A DNA stretch of 64,000 bases from contig NZ_AP026866.1 in assembly GCF_042849255.1 (NCBI RefSeq), forward strand, positions 2,170,001 to 2,234,000. The letters run 5' to 3'. This stretch comes from Oceaniferula spumae (GTDB lineage: Bacteria > Verrucomicrobiota > Verrucomicrobiia > Verrucomicrobiales > Akkermansiaceae). Below the pieces are notes generated by a model, which was not told where the DNA came from, made no database searches, and saw nothing but the letters and a program-made list of their open reading frames with translations. The position numbers and the translations under genes were made by a program. Shown here in pieces: positions 9,226 through 15,881 of this stretch (position 1 is the stretch's first letter; each line of letters begins with the position of its first letter).

Positions 9226-10734
9226 TTGGAAATCGACTACTACCTCTCCGAATCTCTGCCAAAACTCGCGTGGGCCGCAGAATATGACATCGATCAACAT
9301 CAGACCAAAGTTCGACACGGATCCAGTGTAGAAATTTCTGAACATGGCTTGGTGGAAGGTGCGTGGAATGGCAATTTCCCAGATTACGGATTTGATCTAG
9401 CCCCTGTGTCCACCGGCACAGGCATGCGGCAGCGAGAGGACGAACTGCTGTTCTGCAGCAGCACCGATCGATTGAGCCCCCTGTTCAGTTTACAGGTCGG
9501 TGGCAAGATTCACATTTCCAACTCGCCGATCTTTCTGATGTCGGAAACTGGCACGAAACCAATTCCATCCTACCCCTACTATGTGCACGATATTCTCCGT
9601 GTTTCCCGGCAGGGACTTTACTGTCTGGATGGAGCCATTCCGTTAGATGGCGGAGTATCCATGCACTTGCACATCAGTGCCATTCTCTCGATAGATACTC
9701 AGGGAAAGATCACTTACAGAACACATCCCCCTGGCCAATGCCCCTCCGTCTTTGAAGATTATCACGCCCTGCTGAAACGTAGCGTAGCTGATGTGATACA
9801 GAATGCAGCCCACCCCGATCGCAAACATCCCCTGCAGAGTGCGGCCGCTCTCTCCGCCGGCTATGATGCCACTGCCTGTGCGGTTTTGGCCAAAGAAGCA
9901 GGCTGTACGGAAGCGCATACCTTTTACGACTCGCGAGCGGATGACCCGCATCAAGACAGCGGCGCAGAAATCGCAAAAGCGCTCGGAATGAACTGCAAGG
10001 AATTTGACCGCTGGACCTACACCAAGTCATCCGAGCCAGTGGAAGCCGAGTTTGGTTTTTTCTCCACGAATTCCAACGCCACCCTCACCGCTATGGAAGA
10101 GGCCTTGAGGGAAAAAATTTACGTCGTCGGATGTGCGGGAGATACATATTGGGAGGAGGATATCGTTCCTTTGACCAAGCAATACAGCAAACCTTGGACA
10201 CGGGGGATCACAGGTATCAGCCAGATCGAATTCCGACTGAGGGTAGGCTATCAAGTTTTCGCCCCAGCGTACATCAGCGCACGTCACAATCAGGCCATCG
10301 CCGAAATCGTCACTTCCGAGGAGATGGCCGAGTGGTCTGTTAGCGATGACTATGACAGACCAGTGCCACGCCGCATCGCCGAACTCGCCGGGGTTCCACG
10401 AGAGATTTTCGGCGTGCATAAAAACGCAACGGGCCACTCCAGCCTGACTAAGGACAGATTATTCTCCAAAACGGGTAGAGAGAGATATCAAGCGTTCAAA
10501 CGCAAGATGTGGCAACAAACCAAGCTACTGACCAAGGTCCGCTATCGGTTGACACACGCAATCTACTACTTCCTAGAATACAAGGTCCTCAAGCGGGAGC
10601 GTAAGGTGATGGCTTCCACGCCAGCCCAAAGAAAATACACGTTCATCCTCAACTCCCCACCATTTAAGTGCCCATGGGAGTTCTGTTTCTTATTTCAGTG
10701 GGCTTATGACGAAATCAAGCAGCGCTATCGTTGA
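9226..10734 (+). CDS. Asparagine-synthetase-like PP-loop protein, paralogue 3
   Basis: The frame is open from 9172, immediately after the methyltransferase stop. Alignment with the paralogues places the start at the TTG at 9226 (LEIDYYLSESLPKLAWAAE), giving 502 residues. It repeats the family landmarks LVEGAWNGNF, FCSSTDRLSPLFS, FRLRVGYQVFAP and RPVPRRIAELAGVP. Its PP-loop is SAGYDAT (about residues 210-216), so the last Ser of the SGGxDS motif is Ala. That change may weaken pyrophosphate handling or mark a regulatory copy. It has no Cys2. A 16-bp palindrome overlaps the stop codon. Confidence 0.7.
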   Translation: MEIDYYLSESLPKLAWAAEYDIDQHQTKVRHGSSVEISEHGLVEGAWNGNFPDYGFDLAPVSTGTGMRQREDELLFCSSTDRLSPLFSLQVGGKIHISNSPIFLMSETGTKPIPSYPYYVHDILRVSRQGLYCLDGAIPLDGGVSMHLHISAILSIDTQGKITYRTHPPGQCPSVFEDYHALLKRSVADVIQNAAHPDRKHPLQSAAALSAGYDATACAVLAKEAGCTEAHTFYDSRADDPHQDSGAEIAKALGMNCKEFDRWTYTKSSEPVEAEFGFFSTNSNATLTAMEEALREKIYVVGCAGDTYWEEDIVPLTKQYSKPWTRGITGISQIEFRLRVGYQVFAPAYISARHNQAIAEIVTSEEMAEWSVSDDYDRPVPRRIAELAGVPREIFGVHKNATGHSSLTKDRLFSKTGRERYQAFKRKMWQQTKLLTKVRYRLTHAIYYFLEYKVLKRERKVMASTPAQRKYTFILNSPPFKCPWEFCFLFQWAYDEIKQRYR

Positions 10735-10746
10735 GGTATACCTCAA
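10731..10746. repeat. 16-bp perfect palindrome over a stop codon
   Basis: TTGAGGTATACCTCAA is a perfect dyad covering the TGA of paralogue 3. No T-tract follows, so it is not a standard terminator. It could be a protein-binding site or chance. Confidence 0.5.
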
Positions 10747-10798
10747 GGCACGTTCGTCTGTAGAGGCATAGACTATCGTGCAATACACATCTCAGACA

Positions 10799-10812
10799 TT
10801 GCAAACTGCACC
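10799..10812 (+). promoter_or_regulatory. TGCAA-type repeat upstream of the BON gene
   Basis: TTGCAAACTGCACC resembles the TGCAANNTGCAA element found upstream of other sigma-54-like promoters in this region (10 of 14 positions match the copy at 14408). It lies about 180 bases above the promoter at 10991. Confidence 0.35.
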
Positions 10813-10990
10813 ATCTCAGAGTGGAAAATTTGTCAAATGCACCCAATTGCCAGACCAAGGATTAAGCAACGGAACCATATGAGATGTTATTAGACAGAGG
10901 TGATGCGCCCCTGTAGCTCAAGGGGGCCAAGCAAATGTCGACAAAACAGATCAAGCATCCCCTCGGCGAAACTGGCGAAGCTCTGACAGC

Positions 10991-11006
10991 TGGCACATAT
11001 CCTGCG
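10991..11006 (+). promoter_or_regulatory. Sigma-54-like promoter before the BON gene
   Basis: TGGCACATATCCTGCG has GG and GC separated by 10 bases and matches 9 of 12 fixed positions of the sigma-54 consensus TGGCACG-N4-TTGCW. The predicted start site falls almost on the ATG at 11018, so the mRNA would be nearly leaderless. That weakens the call slightly. Confidence 0.5.
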
Positions 11007-11017
11007 TTAAGAGCACT

Positions 11018-11572
11018 ATGAAAGTTAAACTGTTTCAGTATATCATACCTTTCCTTTGCCTCACGTTCATGTCAGCCAGCCAAGCTGAAGCGGCCACCAG
11101 AGGCGACAAACAGATTTATTATGAACTGACAGGCAAAATCAAATCCTCGCACGCTCTGAATGACCAAGCCATCCAAGTGAATGTCCGCGACGGCATGGTC
11201 GCATTACGAGGACGCGTCGACACGTTGGCTCAGCACGCTGAAATTGTGAAAACGGTCAAGTCATGTCGTGGTGTGATCTCATTTCACGACGTAATCTACA
11301 TCACAAAGGGCGCTACTGCTGACGATCAGGTCATCACCCAGAATGTGCTCGCAAAGTTGAGATCGGATCCCGAACTGGATTTCTTAGACATCGAAGTTCA
11401 CGTCTCAAATTCCCAGTGTCACCTCTATGGCCAAGTATTGAATAAAGAGCAGGCTAAAAGAGCTCATAAAGTGGCCAAACGCGTGCGTGGGGTAGCGAAA
11501 GTTTCTGGCCATCTCAAAATCAGCAATGCTCTCACAGAAACAGCTTCTCTAACAACACGGAAAAGTCGATAG
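11018..11572 (+). CDS. Exported protein with two BON domains
   Basis: The 184-residue product starts with a signal peptide (MKVKLFQYIIPFLCLTFMSASQAEA). BON domain 1 spans about 45-95 (IQVNVRDGMVALRGRVDTLAQH) and BON domain 2 about 105-170 (LDIEVHVSNSQCHLYGQV, AKRVRGVAKVSGHLKIS). BON proteins such as OsmY are periplasmic and are induced by osmotic or stationary-phase stress; they are thought to bind membranes. A sigma-54-like promoter lies just upstream and an NtrC-type activator gene 97 bases downstream. Confidence 0.85.
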   Translation: MKVKLFQYIIPFLCLTFMSASQAEAATRGDKQIYYELTGKIKSSHALNDQAIQVNVRDGMVALRGRVDTLAQHAEIVKTVKSCRGVISFHDVIYITKGATADDQVITQNVLAKLRSDPELDFLDIEVHVSNSQCHLYGQVLNKEQAKRAHKVAKRVRGVAKVSGHLKISNALTETASLTTRKSR

Positions 11573-11669
11573 TCCCAGTTGCACGCCAAGCTGAAGGTCA
11601 CTGTTGACAGACCTGAGCCTCCGCCCCCATGGTCATTGAAAGTTCTGAAATGGCCTCAGCCAATAATAC

Positions 11670-13049
11670 ATGAAAAACAAGCTCGATATACTCGTCGTCG
11701 ACGATGAAAAATCCATTAGAGATTCGACGATGATCGCTCTGGAATCTGACGGACACTACGCAGACCCAGCCGATAGCATTAAATCAGCCCAGATCCGCAT
11801 CAAGGAAGAAGAATACGATCTAGTTTTTCTGGATCTGAAATTGGGCGATGACGATGGTTTACATCTTTTAGAGGAACTTCAGAAATCACATCCCAGATTA
11901 CCGGTTGTCATCTTCACCGCCTACGCATCAGTAGATACAGCTATCAAGGCGACACAACTAGGTGCATTCGATTATCTGGAGAAGCCGTTTACCCCGGACC
12001 AGATCCGCGCGATCATTGCGAAGGTTAAAAAGCAGATTAATACTCAATCTGAAATCAAATCTTTAGAGAGCCAGGTTCACAGTTTACAAGACCAAGTTGT
12101 AGCCAATTCCCCGCCTCCTTCGTTTGAGACCACAGACGAAGCTATGCGCGAAACTCTTGATACTCTCTTCAGGTCGGCTCCCACACCTGCATCCATTCTG
12201 ATCCTTGGCGAGAGTGGAACAGGCAAAAGCGTTGTTGCCAAAGCCATTCACGATCGCAGTCACATCGCAGATAAACCTTTCGTTACCATCAGTTGCCCGA
12301 GTCTATCAAAAGAGCTCTTGGAAAGTGAGTTGTTTGGTCACGTCAAGGGAGCCTTCACCGGCGCCGTGAAAGATGCATGGGGCAAGGTCCATGCTGCCAA
12401 TGGAGGTACACTATTTCTGGACGAAATTGGTGAACTCCCTATGGAAATTCAGCCCAAACTTCTGCGCCTCTTACAAGAACGGGAATATGAGCGCGTTGGT
12501 GAAAACAAGATAAGGTCTGCCAATGTCCGCGTTATCGCGGCCACTAACCGCGATTTGAAGCAATGCATCGACGATGGTGAATTTCGTGAGGATCTCTATT
12601 ACCGTCTCAATGTCATCGAAGTGGAAATGCCCCCCCTGCGCACGCGCCTAACTGATTTGGTCGGCTTCGCTGAGAACTACTTGCGGTACTTTTCCAAACA
12701 GATCGCTCGTGATATCTCTGGTTTTTCCAAAGATGGTCTCCAAGCCATTCAATCCTACCCGTGGCCGGGGAATTTGAGAGAGCTTAGAAATGCCATTGAG
12801 CGCGCTGCGATCTTATGTCGTAGCCAACAAATTGAACCGGAAGATTTGCCCTCGTTCGATACTTCAAGTAACAGCAACTCGCGAGACGTCGCTCTAGTGG
12901 GCAGTGACATCACCCTAGAAGAGTTAGAAGCTGAACACATTAAACGCGTCATGGAAAAATCGACAAGTCTCCAAAAAGCTGCTGAGATCCTTGGCATTGA
13001 CAAAACAACTTTATATCGCAAAAGAAAGAAATTGGACTCAGTAAATTAA
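11670..13049 (+). CDS. NtrC-family sigma-54-dependent response regulator
   Basis: The 459 residues contain three domains. The receiver (1-120) has acidic pocket D11/D12, phospho-acceptor D55 in FLDLKLG, T83 and the lysine in YLEKPF. The AAA+ domain has Walker A GESGTGKS at 180-187, the sigma-54 contact loop GAFTGA at 227-232, and Walker B GGTLFLDE. A Fis-type helix-turn-helix lies near 425-455 (LQKAAEILGIDKTTLYRKRKKL). It activates transcription by sigma-54 polymerase from upstream sites. A HisKA-only gene follows after 14 bases. Candidate targets are the nearby genes with GG-N10-GC promoters. Confidence 0.96.
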   Translation: MKNKLDILVVDDEKSIRDSTMIALESDGHYADPADSIKSAQIRIKEEEYDLVFLDLKLGDDDGLHLLEELQKSHPRLPVVIFTAYASVDTAIKATQLGAFDYLEKPFTPDQIRAIIAKVKKQINTQSEIKSLESQVHSLQDQVVANSPPPSFETTDEAMRETLDTLFRSAPTPASILILGESGTGKSVVAKAIHDRSHIADKPFVTISCPSLSKELLESELFGHVKGAFTGAVKDAWGKVHAANGGTLFLDEIGELPMEIQPKLLRLLQEREYERVGENKIRSANVRVIAATNRDLKQCIDDGEFREDLYYRLNVIEVEMPPLRTRLTDLVGFAENYLRYFSKQIARDISGFSKDGLQAIQSYPWPGNLRELRNAIERAAILCRSQQIEPEDLPSFDTSSNSNSRDVALVGSDITLEELEAEHIKRVMEKSTSLQKAAEILGIDKTTLYRKRKKLDSVN

Positions 13050-13063
13050 CCTCTACCTATCAC

Positions 13064-13282
13064 ATGCCTGACAGACAGAAAAATAACGATTCTCTATCAT
13101 CGATCAGTCACGATCTTAAAAGTCCTCTAACGGGCATTCGTATGATGTCGCACCTACTCTTGGAAAAAAATGTGGGTCCATTAAACGAGAGACAGGAAAA
13201 GATGTTGATATCGATCAAGAATGATAGTGAGCGTTTGCTGCAAGCAATCGATAAACACTTTCCGAGTGAGTCTAAGGACTGA
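13064..13282 (+). CDS. HisKA-only mini-protein (phosphotransfer domain without ATPase)
   Basis: This 72-residue protein is almost entirely a histidine-kinase dimerisation helix pair. The H-box SISHDLKSPLTGIRMM has the phospho-acceptor at H16, followed by a second helix ending in NDSERLLQAIDKHF. No HATPase domain follows in any frame before the terminator at 13374. It is 14 bases after the NtrC-type regulator, so it is almost certainly co-transcribed. It could be a phosphotransfer partner, a competitor of the true kinase, or the remnant of a truncated kinase. The frame is clean with its own start and stop, which favours a maintained small protein. Confidence 0.75.
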   Translation: MPDRQKNNDSLSSISHDLKSPLTGIRMMSHLLLEKNVGPLNERQEKMLISIKNDSERLLQAIDKHFPSESKD

Positions 13283-13373
13283 CCCCTGCGTTATTCGTTT
13301 CACGAGTGCAACTTGATTGCGCTTCAATCGGCTGTAGCCAGACACAAATTCGGCAAAGCGCCGGTCTTGGCTC

Positions 13374-13412
13374 GCCTCCAACATAGCTTGATGCCTGGTT
13401 GGAGGCATTTTT
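13374..13412 (+). terminator. Hairpin terminator after the NtrC-type/HisKA pair
   Basis: GCCTCCAAC (13374-13382) pairs perfectly with GTTGGAGGC (13398-13406), with a 15-base loop and a following T-rich run. It would end transcription of the regulator and HisKA genes. Confidence 0.6.
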
Positions 13413-13536
13413 CTAAATCAAAGCATAAGCCCACCCCATTTTATGGTGGGCAACACGTTGTCTACCCTTCTTGGAATCCGGTCCGCACAACACTAGGCGT
13501 GCATTTCCATGTTGCCATGTGCGTCCTTCCAGAATG

Positions 13537-13571
13537 GTGCAAAATGCTATGGCTCATCGTGCAAATTGCTT
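13537..13571 (+). promoter_or_regulatory. Two TGCAA-type repeats upstream of a sigma-54-like site
   Basis: GTGCAAAATGCTA (13537) and GTGCAAATTGCTT (13559) are spaced 22 bases apart, about two helical turns. Both resemble the element ATGCAACATGCAA at 14408. They lie about 80-110 bases above the site at 13648, a normal distance for activator binding sites. Confidence 0.4.
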
Positions 13572-13647
13572 GAATTGAAGCCTACATTGCAAGGTCTTCG
13601 GGCTGAATACCCCTTGTAGAATGGACGTTTCCGGGTTGTGCGGCCAT

Positions 13648-13663
13648 TGGCATGCAATCTGTA
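13648..13663 (+). promoter_or_regulatory. Sigma-54-like promoter before the small membrane protein
   Basis: TGGCATGCAATCTGTA matches 9 of 12 consensus positions, but the -12 dinucleotide is GT rather than GC. The ATG of the small membrane protein is 15 bases downstream. Tandem TGCAA-type repeats lie above it. Confidence 0.35.
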
Positions 13664-13677
13664 ATGTATCTGTCGTT

Positions 13678-13917
13678 ATGAAAGCAATCACATACTTCCT
13701 AGGCACGCTAATCCTATTAGGTGGCGTTATTTACGGACTCATGATGCTGGGGGTCCCCACGGCCGTGCTCATAGTCGTCAGTCTCATCATTGCTGGATTA
13801 GGTATTATGGGTGCAGCTAAAGCAGCTGGATCTTCGAAAAAAATAACCCAAACCTCAGCAGACAGCTCGGGGAACACCAGCACGACAGAAACCAAGGTAG
13901 AAAATGATGCTATCTAA
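13678..13917 (+). CDS. Small two-helix membrane protein
   Basis: The ATG at 13678 gives 79 residues: a short N-terminus, two hydrophobic helices (about 4-24 and 27-47, rich in Gly and Ile) and a hydrophilic Ser/Thr-rich tail. An upstream in-frame ATG at 13621 would add a poor extension and overlap the sigma-54-like element, so I reject it. I recognise no family. It precedes a small lipoprotein by 20 bases and probably shares its transcript. A role in the envelope is inferred from location only. Confidence 0.6.
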   Translation: MKAITYFLGTLILLGGVIYGLMMLGVPTAVLIVVSLIIAGLGIMGAAKAAGSSKKITQTSADSSGNTSTTETKVENDAI

Positions 13918-13937
13918 CATAACCCAAAACAATAACT

Positions 13938-14126
13938 ATGAAAATGAACAAAACACTCCTAGCCCTCGTCACATGCGCAGCGATCTCGATGATTTCCAGT
14001 TGTGACGTACACGTCAGTGGTCCACCTCACGTTGACCCGGTAGATGGACAGACCACCACCACTACTGAAACATACGATCCTTACACAGGAACAAGCACAA
14101 CCACCAAAAAAACGGTCAATTACTAA
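13938..14126 (+). CDS. Small Thr-rich lipoprotein
   Basis: The 62-residue product has a lipoprotein signal peptide with the lipobox ISSC (Cys22). The mature part is short, polar and Thr-rich (GQTTTTTETYDPYTGTSTTTKKT). It should be anchored in a membrane. It follows the two-helix protein in the same direction and is closed by a strong terminator. No family is recognised. Confidence 0.65.
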   Translation: MKMNKTLLALVTCAAISMISSCDVHVSGPPHVDPVDGQTTTTTETYDPYTGTSTTTKKTVNY

Positions 14127-14199
14127 CCAGCTGAAAGGCTCTAGGCGCATGCGGGCAAGTATGAAACTGCACGCCTAAACCTTTTAAAGCTCGATATCT

Positions 14200-14238
14200 A
14201 TCCCGGTGAATCCCTTCAGGATTCCCGGGATTTTTTTT
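14200..14238 (+). terminator. Strong intrinsic terminator
   Basis: ATCCCGG plus GAATCC (14200-14213) pairs with GGATTC plus CCGGGAT (14219-14231), with one bulged T and a 5-base loop, followed directly by eight T. It ends the small membrane protein/lipoprotein transcript. Confidence 0.85.
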
Positions 14239-14382
14239 ATAGCTATGTGCTCACACAGAACAAACTCGCTAAAATCACGCCATTCAGAATCAGGAGTTGC
14301 TAATCCGCAAGTTTCGCAACCATTACGCATTAAGGTATTCCCCCTGGACCTTGATACAGGCATTTTCTGGCTGAACGCTCAT

Positions 14383-14422
14383 CGTTGCAAGTTGCATATC
14401 TCTAGTGATGCAACATGCAACG
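14383..14422. promoter_or_regulatory. Inverted repeat of TGCAA elements, putative activator site
   Basis: CGTTGCAAGTTGCAT (14383-14397) and ATGCAACATGCAACG (14408-14422) are inverted copies matching at 14 of 15 positions, 10 bases apart. Each arm is itself a direct repeat of TGCAA with a 7-base period. It lies about 130 bases above the sigma-54-like promoter at 14554, fitting an enhancer for the NtrC-type regulator. Related 18-mers occur at 18427 and 19307. Confidence 0.6.
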
Positions 14423-14553
14423 TTCTGGGCAATTCTAACTAAATCGTAATCATTTCACCATCACGTTTTAGCGGCCTAAACGACCCCATATTCCACTGAT
14501 CTTGTTACAGTTACAACGTTTCTTCAGAATAAACCACATGAACACGCAAAAAT

Positions 14554-14569
14554 TGGCTCACTCATTGCA
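14554..14569 (+). promoter_or_regulatory. Sigma-54-like promoter of the outer-membrane barrel gene
   Basis: TGGCTCACTCATTGCA matches 10 of 12 fixed positions of the sigma-54 consensus, including a perfect TTGCA, with GG-N10-GC spacing. The ATG is 51 bases downstream. Confidence 0.65.
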
Positions 14570-14620
14570 ATGGTAGTTGGGCAATCGCGAAACTAGCGAT
14601 CAACGAACAAAACTAAAACC

Positions 14621-15307
14621 ATGAAAAAACTTAGCTTAGTCACATTACTCTCAATTCCATCTCTTGCCTTTGCTGGTGAGGTTACCCATGAATCAGTAGC
14701 TCCGCCAGTGGTGGGACCAACATTACAAACATCTAACTCTTGGTTTCTTGGAGCCTCAGCTGGTTATCTCGTCGACGCCGAAGATGAATTTTACTCTCTG
14801 CAAATTGGTAAGGACCTCGGCGAATTGAATGGCTGGAGCCAGTCTGTATTCCTCGATATCGGTTATTCAGAACTGAAAAACGACGGTGACGAATTAAATC
14901 TCGAAGACACCTTCGATCTGGATCCAGGCGACAGCTTCACAGGCGACTCAAACCTCGAGGCCACATTCATTCCGATTACCCTCAACTACAAAGTTGAGAG
15001 AAACCTCACACAGAATCTGAGCTTCTATGCTGGTCTCGGTGCAGGTGTAGCCATCATCGACGTTGATGGTGATTTCACTGATGATATCAACGAGATCGAC
15101 GATTCAGGTAACGACAGCCAAACGACCTTCTTCGCTCAAGCGTTCCTGGGTCTCGTTTACAACGTGAACCCAAGTTTCGAAATTTTCGGTGGAGCTCGTT
15201 ACATGTTCATCGACGACTACTCCCTAACCACCGATAGCGGAGCCAAGTTCGACGTCGACGACAACGACGATGTTCTTCTGGAAGCCGGTGTGCGCTTTAA
15301 CTTCTAA
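14621..15307 (+). CDS. Outer-membrane beta-barrel protein
   Basis: The 228-residue product has a signal peptide (MKKLSLVTLLSIPSLAFA) and a mature part of alternating amphipathic strands: WFLGASAGYLVDAEDEFYSLQIG, FIPITLNYKVERNLTQNLSFYAGLGAGVA, SFEIFGGARYMF. It ends in VLLEAGVRFNF, whose terminal aromatic residue is typical of outer-membrane barrels recognised by BamA. It is notably acidic, with Asp-rich loops. The family resembles small OmpA/OmpW-like barrels. It has its own sigma-54-like promoter and terminator, and is therefore a single-gene unit. Confidence 0.8.
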   Translation: MKKLSLVTLLSIPSLAFAGEVTHESVAPPVVGPTLQTSNSWFLGASAGYLVDAEDEFYSLQIGKDLGELNGWSQSVFLDIGYSELKNDGDELNLEDTFDLDPGDSFTGDSNLEATFIPITLNYKVERNLTQNLSFYAGLGAGVAIIDVDGDFTDDINEIDDSGNDSQTTFFAQAFLGLVYNVNPSFEIFGGARYMFIDDYSLTTDSGAKFDVDDNDDVLLEAGVRFNF

Positions 15308-15881
15308 GTTAGAGCAGCCATCCCATTGCCAAGAGTTATCTAACTCAAACCACTACCCTCCACTGCCACACCCAGCAGTGGAGGGTTTTTGCTGTACTGA
15401 AAATTCTTCATCCTATACCAAAGGCTTTCCCCTCATCATTCATACAGCGTTTCATTTTCATAAAAGCTCCTGTGTAAGAACTGAGGTAATACTCCGTCAC
15501 GGAGCAAACAGTCTAGAAACAATTGAGGAACAGCAGCGACCTATCTATAAATGACTTAGGCTCATTACTCTCCTCGATGCGGTTATTTGGTCGTCACAAC
15601 CAGCTTGACAAATTATCGCGGAATGCGACGATTTCTGATGCAGATCGTGCAATTCCCCTCTCCTCATGCACCGCAATATTGATTTAAAACTCAACTAACA
15701 TTGTAAGCCGAATACGTTAGAGTGTGCCTATGTTAGCCGCGCTTATCACCTCAAAAAATAAAGAGGTCCCTAATCTGCCCGAATGAGACAATGGAGATGG
15801 ACAAATATTACTCTGTTTCCAGATAGTTTCATATGAATGGGCATAAGACAGCCAATTGATAAGCTCTGCCAATATACCATC
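15308..15881. other. Long intergenic region before the hybrid kinase
   Basis: Apart from the terminator at 15356 I see no gene in these 574 bases. A weak GG-N10-GC match at 15764-15779 (AGGTCCCTAATCTGCC) and scattered TGCA-containing words near 15638-15675 hint at the same regulation as the neighbours, but they are not strong enough to call. Confidence 0.4.
15356..15390 (+). terminator. Intrinsic terminator of the barrel gene
   Basis: CCCTCCACTGC (15356-15366) pairs perfectly with GCAGTGGAGGG (15375-15385) around an 8-base loop, followed by five T. Confidence 0.88.

Larger units (their letters stand above)
13283..13677. other. Intergenic region with terminator, TGCAA repeats and sigma-54-like site
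   Basis: These 395 bases hold a terminator hairpin (13374-13412), two TGCAA-type repeats 22 bases apart (13537-13571) and a sigma-54-like site (13648-13663). The 86-codon frame at 13313 spans the hairpin and has no recognisable protein features. Confidence 0.5.
14127..14620. other. Intergenic region with terminator, 15-bp inverted repeat and sigma-54-like promoter
   Basis: This 494-base stretch holds the lipoprotein terminator (14200-14238), a large inverted repeat of TGCAA elements (14383-14422) and the promoter at 14554. A 78-codon frame at 14206 begins inside the terminator and looks spurious. Confidence 0.6.

Noticed and set aside
10908..10940. tRNA-like D-arm sequence (CCCTGTAGCTCAAGGGGGCC)
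   Set aside because: It has the GTAGCTCA word but no anticodon stem, T-arm or CCA end follows, so no tRNA can be folded.
13313..13573. 86-codon frame after the HisKA gene
   Set aside because: It contains the terminator hairpin and the TGCAA repeats and has no recognisable protein features.
14206..14442. 78-codon frame starting in the lipoprotein terminator
   Set aside because: Its start is within the terminator stem and it runs through the inverted repeat at 14383, so regulatory DNA explains it better.
15764..15779. GG-N10-GC match before the hybrid kinase
   Set aside because: Only GG, GC and few other consensus positions match; chance occurrence in a 574-base gap is likely.
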